DNA from: Decorospora gaudefroyi
Taxonomy: Eukaryota; Ascomycota; Dothideomycetes; Pleosporales; Pleosporaceae
Reading direction: 5' to 3'
Length of the DNA stretch: 64,000 bases
NCBI GenBank assembly: GCA_010015605.1
Contig: ML975391.1
Location: 1-64,000, forward strand
Below are positions 54,059 through 64,000 of the stretch, piece by piece; the first letter of the stretch is position 1; each line of letters starts with the position of its first letter. Below the pieces are notes generated by a model, which saw only the letters and a program-made list of their open reading frames with translations, was not told the DNA's origin and ran no database searches. The translations under genes and the position numbers were made by a program.

Positions 54059-57000
54059 GAGCGGCCTGAGCGCCCAGACAGGTCACAATGGTTTCGGGGA
54101 AAAGCAGTACTCTGGCTGTGACCCACGTCCGAACTGAACTCGACCGACTTTTTCGCCTTCGTCTTCTTCCGGTGCTTGTCGCCCAACAGCCCGAGCTGGT
54201 AAAGATTCGTTTGGAGAGGGTCTCGATGAGCGTTGTGCGCGGGATGAGGATGGCTGCGGCCAGACAAAGAAAGATCAAAACCGTTCGACATGGAAGGGCC
54301 GGGGCTAGAGCAGGGCTCGCTGTTGGATCGCCTCAAGCACGTTTCAGCATCGAGAAAGCACACGGAGCATGGTTGAAGAGTCCGCGGGCTGCGTGTGACC
54401 TTTAGGTTAGAGCCTCCAGGTACCGGCAAGGTGCGTTAGCCGGGGTATTGCCTCCGACACGATTCGAGCCGTGCAACACGGACCTACCGTGGATGCACAG
54501 TGCTGAATGTTGCCATCATGGCATGTGCTTAGCCGCCAGTTACGTTTTCAAAAAAGGAAAATCTGTGTACCTCTCGGGCACTCCAGACGGGGGCTGCAGC
54601 AATGGCTTGCCCGTGGTCATATCCGGCATCCACTACAGCGGCCAGAGGATCAACTGCAGCAACCCCGTTTGCAAGGAACTTCAAGAAAGGCTATAAGCAG
54701 ACGCTTGGCCGCATCGCATGTCGCGAGAACCCTGCACGGGGCGTCAAGGCGCCCGGCCCTTGCGCAGACATGCCGGTTGGCGGTCACAGTGACAGCAGCC
54801 GTAAAAATAGGGAGGGTTGGCGACGCAGCCTCCTGCGCCACTCGCATTTCAATTGGCTGATACTTTACTTACGATTCAGTCGTGATACGTCGCCCACGGT
54901 GGTGGGATAGAGGCCGTTCGACATTCGAACCGAGCAGGGCCGGACGGGACGGGAGATTTGGCGGGCTGGACAGAATCAGGAGAACCTCACAGCTCTCAGA
55001 CACAACAAACGCTAGGGGAAACCATCACCACCACCACCACCACCACACCCGAGACCCTGCCGGCATCCCGCTGTGACGACGGCATTACGGAGTACCTACC
55101 TGCAGAAAACAGAAAGCTTCCCAGGTTGCAGCATGCAACTACGAACGCGCTAGAAGCCTTCCAAGTTGAAGTCATTGGAAAGGATGCCTTCCGCCCATTT
55201 TTTGAGGCTACGGCCCGGCGTCACGGATTTGACATTTGAGTCAGTTTCGTGCCATCTGGGGCAGTATAAAGTTTAACAAAAACACTAGGGTGCCTAGAAA
55301 ACACCCTCTTTTCCAGAATACTCCGGCGAAAACCTGCTGTCAGCGACTTTTTTGACCCAAGTGGGCTATTTACAACAACATTGCACTCGCCACGCAGCCT
55401 GCACTGCTAGAAGGGAAAACAGTCACGCGAGCGAACAGTGCGGTGGGTACTGATATGCCACCATGAAGCCGTGGTATGCGCATCCACCACAGTGTCTCGG
55501 ACTTGACATTGTTTTTCTTGCACAGTTGAGAATCGAATTCTTTCTCTCTCCCGACCTAGGTATATACCTATATACTAGTAGGTAGTCCCTGGATCTTCCG
55601 GCCCTCAGCAGCCGGAATGGGTATTTGCGCAATAATCGGCACTGGGCACATGGCACGCACGTGGTTTGCATGAACATCCCCATGACGAAAGCTGACGACT
55701 CCGCCGAATCCTCCGCGTGCTCAAACGTCTATCGCGAAAGTTTAAATCTGGCGGATCGACAGCGGGGCAAGGGTGTGGTGTGGTGCGTCTCTTGACACTC
55801 CTCCTACCTACCTTTCATGCCCACAAACTTACCAGACCATGCGTTCCTGCACACCTCTGCATGCCGCTCGTCGTCACTTTGCTTTCCATTGCTTTCTCGT
55901 TACAACTAGCCTGGGTTGGATGTACTACTGTATGTATCTTGTGATGCACGCTCTCGTACCACGTATGCACGTGAAATGCAGGCTTGGTCACAGGTCATCC
56001 ATATAACCTTTTTTTTCACCGTTACTTGGTCGTTTTGATACAATGGTTCTATTGACATGGTTCTTTAACCGGGATATGTGCCGATATTCGTGTTCGTTTT
56101 ACGTTAGCGAGCTACTCTACACAGTACGTAGGAGCGGCCTCGTGTATTCGCTAAGGAAAGAAACGCCTCAGACACAGGTTTAAGCGAAGGCATCTGCGTC
56201 GATTTCCACAGACTGCAAGTTCTGATTTCGCTTCGCTTCATTTGTACACAGTAGGCGTCCATCATTCCAACACGGACCTGTATCATACCCAACCAAAGGC
56301 CACTAGAGATTATTGTATGGGGAATACGAATCGTAGTTGTCATTGTACCGATACTCCGAACTTCGAAGGACGGTCTCATGCTTCACAATCTCTGTAATTG
56401 GTGAAGCCGGACGTAGTGAGGCTTCATTAGACGCATGGTTACTGGTTGCATAAGAATTCATGTCCGCAGAGCGTGAATGTACTCGGGGCGCTTGCTCTCT
56501 CGGGAAAACTAGGAGTGTCGACCTTCTGTAAGTTCGTGCAATACGAGTATTTTCGCGTACCCTAACGAATAAGAATCCTGCCGGCTGTACATACTAGCAG
56601 CGGATGTGCTTCGCTGAAGACATGTGTGCTCAGATTAAGTTTGTTATTTACCCTCAACCTCGTCATCTTCCTTTCTTTAGCCGTTCATACCGCTGCGAAG
56701 CCTCAAGTAGGTCAGCATCGCCACCACCAAAGTCGTTGTAACATGCAAGCACAAGAGAGGAAAGTTTGTCGGTCTACCTCCCCCACCACGATCGTCCCGG
56801 TCACCTCCCTCTGTCCGCCAAAATGGTGGTCGGTGGGTTGTGCGACTAATGGGCGCACAGGATTTCACGAGTCAAACCTCCAGTCTAGCGTGCGCCATCA
56901 ACGCCAACACCAGCAACCAGCGGAAAGCCCATACCCATTCACTGTACCCACCAGACTCATGTTCGACAGATTTCTCTCCCTTGCCCTCCATCGCGAAGCC

Positions 57001-58420
57001 AAGTTTGATGAACAACGGGTCCATGACGATCGCACCCACCTGCTCCCGCATCCGCCCGGTAACTCCTGTCTCCACTCCTTCTCGAACATATTCCTTTTCC
57101 TGGATGATCTTGCCGCTACCGCGCTTTTTCTTGCAGACATCTTCTCGACCACGAATAAAATTGTCATGCGAAAACAGGGAAAAGAAAAGGAGAAGGAGGC
57201 ATTCCGCGGCTGTAACTTGAGCGCGCTGGTCCTATCTCTTCCGCGCCGCGGACACGCGGGTTGATCAAGTTCACCGAGCTGAGCTATGACGTCTACGGTA
57301 CTCTCACAACAGTCGGGCAGAGAACGGAGGCCCCTTTCTTTTTGTTTTCTACGCTGAGAATATCAGTGCCGTGGCCGGCTCTCTAGGGAAGAGGGGTCCA
57401 AAGGCAGTGGCGCAATTCTTTTTTCGGGAAAGCCATCTGCACTGCATGCGTTACGATACCGGACCTACTTCGGCCGTGACAGGTAACAGGTGACGTGCAT
57501 CCACACCGAGGCAGAGGGCCTTGCCTGCATCTCAAGCCTGAGGACGACCAGCATCAAGCCTGCTGTCTGGGATGCCACTTTTTCCCCAGAAAAAAATACC
57601 CACTGCCTGCCTCATTTTTTGTTTGGGTTTTTTATTTCTCCTTTTTTCGGGTCAGGATTCCGGCACTTTGCTCCTTGCAATTGCCCATATACTCGGGACA
57701 GTGACAGCGTCAGGGTGTGGCCCGGTCCGAATATACTCTGCCGTGTCTGCTTCTATACATGAAGATGGCATGTCTAGCTGAGAGGGGGTCACGATAACCG
57801 AGAACACCAACATCAACGACTTGCGAGAGAAAACACCGAAGCTCGGTAGGCTAGGCTAGAGCACTCATCACTCAGTTCCCGTTCCGTCTTGTAGGTAGGT
57901 AGGGCTGTTCCGTGAAATCCCCGTGAATCCCGAGCGATGCTTGCTGCTTGCCTTAAAGGAACCAGCACCAGGATGCCGGGACGGCAACGCTTACGGTTTC
58001 ACGTAACAAGATGCTGGATAGATGGCTGCCGAGGCACAGTATACTCCGCTCGCTTCATTCGTACGCATACGCCGTGTCGGTGCAGCGGCGGTCGTATGGA
58101 CGGATGGGATACGGCACTGTACGTGGCACTGGACCCGTTCTCGGGCTGAACGCCAGGTGAGGCTGAACACGAAAGCGTTGAACTCACATAGGACGTGGGA
58201 CGCTAGCCGAGTTTCTGTCGGAGATGGAGAGACTGGTACGATTGTGAACAGTAGGTACGGGTACTATCCTAACTTAGACTACTTCAGTTACTTACGTACG
58301 TTTGAGAGAAAGCATCTAAAGAAACGACAGGACAGTTGATGTTGACACAGATTTGTACGGTATCCTGTTCAGCTAGGAAGCTTACTTACGTGATACACAA
58401 ACAACAGCGATGCACTTGGT
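54059..58420. other. Long gene-poor interval
   Basis: About 4.4 kb upstream of the RING/VWA gene. A minus-strand stop-free stretch at 56872-57231 reads as plausible protein but has no ATG-based model, and overlaps a plus-strand frame (56626-57264) that lacks an ATG. Other frames (54448-54696, 55717-55944, 57490-57762) show no recognisable content. TAGGTA-type motifs occur at 55555-55585 and 57891-57904. Part may be the long promoter of the RING/VWA gene. Confidence 0.4.
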
Positions 58421-58440
58421 AGTCTCAACCATCATCCATC

Positions 58441-59040
58441 ACTTCACCACTCAAAACCACACCTTCACCTCCTCTTTCAGCTAGCCCCCAACCCCACCCA
58501 TCATCCCCCTATCTCCGTGTCCAACAACAACCGTCTTCTCTAACCCTACAGCTTACTCTCCTACGCCCTTCTCACCCTCACTCAATATTACCCACACACA
58601 CAAGCCAACCCAATCCAACCAAAGCCGCAAAACAAACCCAACCATACCACCCCATCCCAAACATTCAACTCAAAGACTTCACTCCACTCCACTCCCCTAC
58701 CCTACCCTACCTTACCCAGCAACCAACCCCAAACAACCCTCTCCAACAATTAGGATCTGCGTCTAAACATCCATATCCACCGCACACGTCCGCTCAATCA
58801 AATTTTCACTAACCAACCAAAACTTCTCTTCCCATCCCCCCATCTCCCCATCACCACAACCACAACCACAACTACAACTACAACTACAACCACAACCACC
58901 CCAAAAAACACTCACAATAAAAACCCAATAAAAACCCCCATCTCCATTTCCACCTCTTTCTTCTTCTACACTAAACTAAACATACTAAGACTACAGACAT
59001 AATATCATACACCAAAACACACACACTCTCTCTCACACAC
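58441..59040 (+). repeat. G-depleted C/A/T tract (about 600 bases), with a G-free core
   Basis: By my count only 21 of these 600 bases are G, and 58793-58988 (196 bases) has none. It contains runs of CCCTA (58694-58712), ACA/ACT triplets (58856-58898) and CA repeats (59020-59044). The minus strand is correspondingly C-poor and G/T-rich. It lies downstream of the minus-strand calmodulin gene. No coding frame. Confidence 0.9.
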
Positions 59041-59521
59041 ACACAGCACCTATATAACCACTACCATAAACCATGCAACCCTGTATCCGACATGGGACAT
59101 AATCTGTCGAAAAAAAAATCAAAGAGACGTAGCGTAAATGTAATAAGCGTGGGAGAATGGATGCGTCACTGGAATTGGAAGTTAGGCTCACAAGCTCAAG
59201 CTCAGCTTATCTACACCGCCTCAGGCCCTGCAAGACTCAAGTGTGGCTAAAGGGGATCGCAGGAGCTCATGTCGATTTCATAGAAACAAGCACACATATC
59301 GACAGGGTCAAAAAGGTATAGGTGAAGTGGATTGAGGATAGGTATAGGAGTCGCCTCTCGGGAATATTGGCAGAACGCGCCAGCCGACACGAGTTGTAAG
59401 CAATAGTATCCGTACAAAGAGATGCTAACAAGGCCAAATTGTCCCGTCACTCGACGTTCTCAATCCTCGGCCGTCACCGTCATGATACGTGTATTCATTC
59501 AGACTCCAAGACGCCGGACGC
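59041..59521. other. Calmodulin 3' flank
   Basis: Non-coding; presumably holds the calmodulin 3' UTR on the minus strand. An A run (TCGAAAAAAAAATC) lies near 59107-59120. Confidence 0.5.
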
Positions 59522-60459
59522 TTACTTCTGCATCATCAGCTGTACGAACTCGTTATCTGGTGTCATGTCAGTAACTCTGACGAGAAAGTGGGTGTTTCTG
59601 CATCCTACAGTCGATACGGCCGTCACCGTCCTGGTCAGCCTCCCGGATCATCTCGTCGACCTCGTCGTCGGTCAGTTTCTCGCCGATAGAAGTCATGACG
59701 TGGCGAAGTTCGGCGGCTGAGATGAAGCCGTTGTTGTCGCGATCGAAGACCTTGAATGCTTCTCGGATCTCCTCCTCGGAGTCCGTGTCCTTCATCTTGC
59801 GGGCCATCATGGTGAGGAATTCTGGCGCGTGGTTAGCGGGAGGGTGGGTATGCGAAAGTGCAAATGCTAGTACCTGGGAAGTCAATGGTACCGTTGTTGT
59901 CGGCGTCCACCTCATTGATCATGTCCTGTAGCTCCGACTCGCTAGGGTTTTGGCCGAGCGAGCGCATGACAGTGCCCAACTCCTTGGTGGTGATTTGACC
60001 TACGACGCGGTTCGTCAGTTGTGTATCTTGGGGAGTCGTTGCCCAATGGCGTGCTGAACCCCCAAGCCAGCCTCATCCAACCATCGATCGTATCGGTCAA
60101 AGACGTGAAGCTGGCTCCAAGGCAGGATTCGTGAAACCATTCGAGGGAGTACTGACCATCGCCGTCTTTGTCCTATAGCGGGGATAACGTCAGTGACTCG
60201 TCTATGATTGGTAAAGACTCCAGGCGACTAGGCAGCCGTGCGGCGTAGAAGAAAGAAGAAAGCCAAAAGCAGAGCGGGTAGACTTACGAACAGAGAGAAA
60301 GCCTCCTTGAACTCGGAGACTTGCTCCTCGGTGAGAGAATCAGCCTGTATCTTGGTGTCAGCGATGGGGATGCGCGCGATGGTTGTGCGGGCGGGTGAGG
60401 GCTTCGAGGGCGGGGTATGTTTTGGAATGCGAATGGGGCTGCGCGGGGCTACACACCAT
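59522..60459 (-). CDS. Calmodulin
   Basis: Six exons on the minus strand: 60459-60457 (ATG only), 60344-60288, 60172-60157 (16 nt), 59999-59874, 59821-59609, 59556-59522. Introns are 112, 115, 157, 52 and 52 nt. The spliced protein is 149 residues with Met, the exact calmodulin length, and starts [20 protein letters not shown]. The four EF-hand loops read [36 protein letters not shown] and [12 protein letters not shown], all with canonical Ca2+ ligands at positions 1, 3, 5 and 12. It ends FVQLMMQK. It is the main Ca2+ sensor, activating calcineurin and CaM kinases. The exact ATG|GT start depends on the predicted first intron (GTGTGT...GATACAG), common in filamentous fungal calmodulin genes. 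Confidence 0.96.
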
Positions 60460-60985
60460 GGCTACTGTGTGGGTGTTCTGTCCAAGATAGAGAGTGGGAG
60501 GCGACTGGCGGGCTATGGGTCTTTGAGAGCAGGAGGAAGGATATAGGGCAGACGGGTGTGAAGGAAGTTACAGTAGTGTTTGCGGCTGGAGGAGCTGGGC
60601 TGCGGTGGGGCTGGGCTGTCAGACGGCCTGGCTTAGTGCACGTCCTGGTGTTGGGAAGGGCCTCTTAGCGTCGCCCAGTGAAGGAAGGCGGCTGTCTGCT
60701 ATCCGCGAATATATGGTACCTACTGGCGTGGAAACTGGAATGGAAGGGCCGACTTAGGACCGTAATTGGCCAAGAGGCTGCTGTGGCTGCGCTGTGGCTA
60801 GGGTAGCTGAGCGGCCCAAAATAGCCTAGCGCTAGTTTCTCGAGTGGCTAGTGGACGCCCGCGGTGCCTACTACCTAGGTATGTACACTTTGCTATGCTC
60901 AACACCAAAAGCCCATCGAGCATTCCAAGTTGATCTTGCAACCCCCCTACCATGACATAGCGCCATTGCAGCTCGCCAGCCCAGC
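60460..60985. promoter_or_regulatory. Divergent promoter region of calmodulin and TLG2
   Basis: 526 bases between the two start codons. It contains CCTACTACCTAGGTATGTAC at 60866-60885. No other site assigned. Confidence 0.4.
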
Positions 60986-62276
60986 ATGTGGCGGGACCGA
61001 ACCAATCTGTAGGCTGCCTCTACCTCCCCATGGTCCACGCTGGCCACTTCTCGCTGACGCAGCTACCTACCCAGCTTTATCTCCTACCGCCAGTCGTACT
61101 CGCACCATCCGCAGAAGAAGACACGCTATCGAGGACCCGGCGGCAATGGCTTCGGCGACGGCAGGCGCATGTCCGAGGAGCGGCAGGGGCTCATGGCCCG
61201 CGGTGCGTACGAGGACGACGGTGATGCCGTCATCGAAATGGACCTGCTGCCTCCGCGATGGCTCGACGTGCAGGACGAGATTACCGACCACCTCGCTGAA
61301 ATCGCCAAGCAGACGCGCAAGCTCGACCAGCTGCACCAGAAGCACGTGCTGCCGGGCTTCGACGACGAGGACGTCAAGAAGCGCGAGGAGCGCGAGATCG
61401 AGCAGCTGACCCAGGGCATCACACGGAGCTTCCAGAAGTGCCAGCAGGCCATCAAGCGGATAGAGAGCATGGTGCGCGAGGCCAAGCAGCAGGGCAACAT
61501 CAACCGCGGCGACGAGATCATGGCCCAGAATCTCAAGATTTCCTTGGCCACGCGCGTCGGTGAAGTGAGCGCCATGTTCCGCAAGAAGCAGGCTGCCTAT
61601 CTGAAGAGTATGGGCCCTCTCGTGATTAATTGCGCTGGCCGAGTAACTGACACTGCGTCCAGAAATGCGCGACCTTGGCGGCTTCGCCTCGCCCTTCCGC
61701 TCCGCAACACCTGTCCAGAACCCCTACAATGACCCTGCGCTGCAAGAGTCGGACGCCGATCGCTCCTTCTCGCAATCCACACTCCTCCAGACCAAGCAAC
61801 AGCGCATGCGCCACGACCCGAACGAGGCCCTGATCGCACAGCGCGAGCGGGAGATTGAAGACATTGCACAGGGCATCATCGAGCTAGCCAACATATTCCA
61901 AGAACTGCAGACCATGGTCATCGATCAGGGCAGTATGCTCGATCGGATAGACTACAACGTGGAGAATGTGTCGAGAGACGTCAAAGAGGCGGACAAGGAG
62001 CTCAAGGTAGCTTCGGGGTACCAGAGACGCAGCATCAAGAGGAAGATTATGTTGCTACTTGCCATTCTGATCGCGGGTGTCTTTATTTTACTGTCGCTCA
62101 AACTGAGCCGCAAAGGAGGAAGTACCACACCCGCTGTTCCGCACGTCCCCGATGTTCCTCCTGCAGCCGCGATACAGACCAGACGACAATCGACTACTAT
62201 GCGCACGGGTCGTGTCTGGCATCGGAGAAGACGGCGGTTGTGGGAGGCCAGCGGAGCCGATCGTTTGTTGTTTTAA
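60986..62276 (+). CDS. TLG2: t-SNARE Tlg2 / syntaxin-16-type Qa-SNARE
   Basis: Three exons: 60986-61008, 61075-61607, 61663-62276; 389 residues. Intron 1 (66 nt) gives the family N-terminus MWRDRTNLFISYRQSYSHHP; intron 2 (55 nt) joins AAYLK to KMRDLGGF. The N-terminal peptide is the Sec1/Vps45-binding type. A helical Habc-like bundle follows (LPPRWLDVQDEITDHLAEIA). The SNARE motif covers about 245-304, with the zero-layer Gln in VIDQGSMLDRIDYNVE (about 274). A membrane anchor (IMLLLAILIAGVFILLSLKL, about 313-332) is followed by a longer than usual Ser/Arg/Pro tail of about 55 residues. It drives fusion at the trans-Golgi/endosome with Vps45. Confidence 0.95.
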
Positions 62277-62787
62277 CTTTGTCTTGTAGGATATGCAAAT
62301 TCTACGCTGTACCTCACATTTTCAGAAACTGATCCTTTGCGCTCGTGGCTAACCAGAAAGCAGATGTTTTTTAAGCTACTGTGTCCACGTACTCGTTACG
62401 AGTGAGGCGTTATTGTAGACGAATCCAGTTGTACAATTGAAGAGGTTTAAACACCCAACTTCCGATTTTGTTTCTCAGCGCTCATCACTTATCATCGACG
62501 ACTAGGGAACTCCCTTCATCATGCCCGGCACTACACCCCGCCGCACCTCCATCTAACAAAGACAGCAATAGGATTGTGCACGTGACGCCGAGAACAATCG
62601 TGGTTTCCTTTGTGTCCGCAAGCGGAAAGCTTGACGTGACCACATTGAACATTTTCAAAACAAAAAGCGAACTCCTCCATAGCGTCTCATACGTCTACAG
62701 CGTCTTTGTGCGCTATCTGCAAACCTCTTACAAAACTTGCTGTGTATTCCCAAAGCTACAGCACGCCGGGATAGACACCTTCACACG
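62277..62787. other. Interval between TLG2 and the right-edge gene
   Basis: 511 bases: TLG2 3' flank and promoter of the next gene. No gene seen. Confidence 0.45.
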
Positions 62788-64000
62788 ATGAATCCAGAGC
62801 ATCCCGTCGTATCGAGGCCAACGCAGTCCGAAAAATTCCGGCTTGAAGAACCCTGGCCCTTTCCCCATGGAGTCACCACAGTCATCTGTCGATATGCCGG
62901 TAGGGAAGCCAGCGCTGCACTGAGCATCGCCTTGCACATGGGTAAGCCCAAAGATGGCGATGCTGCATCCGCCGCCCTAGAAGCCACATACTACGAGCCA
63001 TTCACGTACTGGGACTGGCACGGCGTGGATCCGAATGACAAGTCCGCGTTTGAGCTGAAGAGGCAGCTTTTTTGGGAACGTGAACGAGGCTTCACGACGA
63101 AGAAGGGAGGAAGAGGAGGTTACCCGTCTCCCTTGGAGGCATGGCGACAGTTTCGGGATTTGATCAACGGGCATGCGAAGAGGTCGGAGTGGGTCAAGAG
63201 GATTGCGGTTGCGCGTTGGATGACGGTCAAAGATATGGAGTGGTACGTAAGCTCTTTTCTGCGCCCGATATTACAAGCAATTGAGGGCATTTGGACCGTG
63301 TTGTGACTTGACGATACCCTGCGGGTTCGTATACTCTTCGTACTGATTTTGCTATAGGATTGCCAAGACCTTGCATTCACTCGAAGCTCTTGATTTGAGC
63401 GACGCGCCTGTCGGGATGGAGACGGCCGCAGCAAGTCTTGTGCCAAAACTGAGATGGCTTGGTCTGCCTGACCCCCGCGACAGCTCACTTACCATCCCCT
63501 CTCCTTTGTATGAAGAGCTTATGCCGCGCTGCACAGAGCTTCAGACTCTTTCTATTCGTGGGGATTATGGGTCAGAGACCGCACCTGCCGACTTCAACGC
63601 GAATGACCAAATCTCCAAATTCATCGACGGCGTCATCAAACACACGCCGCACAAAGTCACCGCCCTCGAGCTACGGCTTTCGTTCCCTTTCCTAGATCGA
63701 CTTGTACAAGCTATACGATCCAATTCAGCGACCAAAATCGCACACATCGGTATTGATTTAGGCGCATGGGTTCAGATGTATCCACTGCGGGTTACGTCTA
63801 GTGAGCTGTCAGAAACGCAGATCAAGTCGGCAGCCGTCTACGCAGCGCAGAAGGCCCGTTTCGAGATTTACCAACAGATACATAACCGAGTTCTTCCCGC
63901 GACCTCGAAGTGGCACTTACCCAGGTCGCGGGTCGATTCGGATGGTACCAGCAGTCAAGCACCTAGGTCTCGCTTCTCGCATAACTCCTATCGAGAGGAC
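62788..64000 (+). CDS. Uncharacterised protein, 3' truncated by window end
   Basis: Two exons are visible: 62788-63242 and 63358 to the window end, with a 115-nt intron (GTACGTAAGC...TTTTGCTATAG) that joins TVKDMEW to IAKTLHSLEALDL. Not recognised. The second exon has a leucine-rich pattern (LHSLEALDLSDAP, LVPKLRWLGLPD, CTELQTLSIRGDYG, VTALELRLSFPF), like the degenerate LRRs of fungal proteins that often follow an F-box; no F-box is visible in exon 1, which instead has WPFPHGVTTVICRYAGREA. No signal peptide. The end of the protein is outside the window. Confidence 0.7.

Noticed and set aside
54448..54696. Small Cys-containing protein (82 codons)
   Set aside because: No signal peptide, no homology I can name, no splice context; probably chance.
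56626..57264. 212-codon plus-strand frame with a signal-peptide-like start
   Set aside because: It begins with GTG, not ATG; the nearby ATG at 56622 is in another frame. Composition is low-quality and a minus-strand stretch competes.
58694..58712. CCCTA repeats as an interstitial telomere
   Set aside because: The unit here is CCCTA, not CCCTAA, only a few copies, within a generally C/A-rich tract.

Overview
The window reads as nuclear DNA of a filamentous ascomycete (Pezizomycotina; a Dothideomycete is my guess, not shown). The reasons are dense conserved single-copy eukaryotic genes, spliceosomal introns mostly 46-120 nt long with GTAAGT/GTATGT-type donors and CTAAC/CTGAC branch sites, a calmodulin gene whose first exon is only the ATG, a short secreted tyrosinase, and a Tc1/mariner transposon remnant at the left edge. 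All gene models below were spliced by hand; frames close across every junction in the models given coordinates.

Left part (1-24 kb): Tc1/mariner transposase 3' end; a class-III aminotransferase; PDS5 (cohesin) head-to-head with TTI1 (TTT complex), then MTG1 (mitoribosome GTPase); a zinc-less MDR oxidoreductase; mitoribosomal protein mL46 divergent from CCT8 (chaperonin theta); a hypothetical protein; an alpha/beta hydrolase; a low-complexity hypothetical protein.

Middle (24-46 kb): a four-exon 1389-residue uncharacterised protein with an N-terminal Cys/His cluster; a poorly coding stretch with the last exon of a single-pass membrane protein; a five-exon tyrosinase; an L-type lectin (Emp46/47-VIP36 type); TIM13 and NUC1 convergent; CWC25 and PRP45, two spliceosome genes, convergent; a Tcd-type tRNA ct6A dehydratase; an NADP-type zinc alcohol dehydrogenase.

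Right part (46-64 kb): a 4.2 kb non-coding interval between convergent gene ends; a 1073-residue RING-H2/PH/VWA protein with the domain order of the Ste5/Far1 mating-MAPK scaffolds; a second long interval (54.1-59.5 kb) ending in a strongly G-depleted tract that includes 196 nt without any G; calmodulin (six exons) divergent from TLG2 (syntaxin-16-type Qa-SNARE); and a truncated uncharacterised gene at the right edge.

The genes are mostly independent housekeeping functions (cohesion, PIKK assembly, mitochondrial translation and import, splicing, secretory traffic, tRNA modification, Ca2+ signalling). I see no secondary-metabolite cluster, CRISPR, rRNA or recognisable tRNA gene. The least ordinary items are the RING-PH-VWA scaffold-like gene, the 1389-residue protein, the G-free tract and the two long gene-free intervals.
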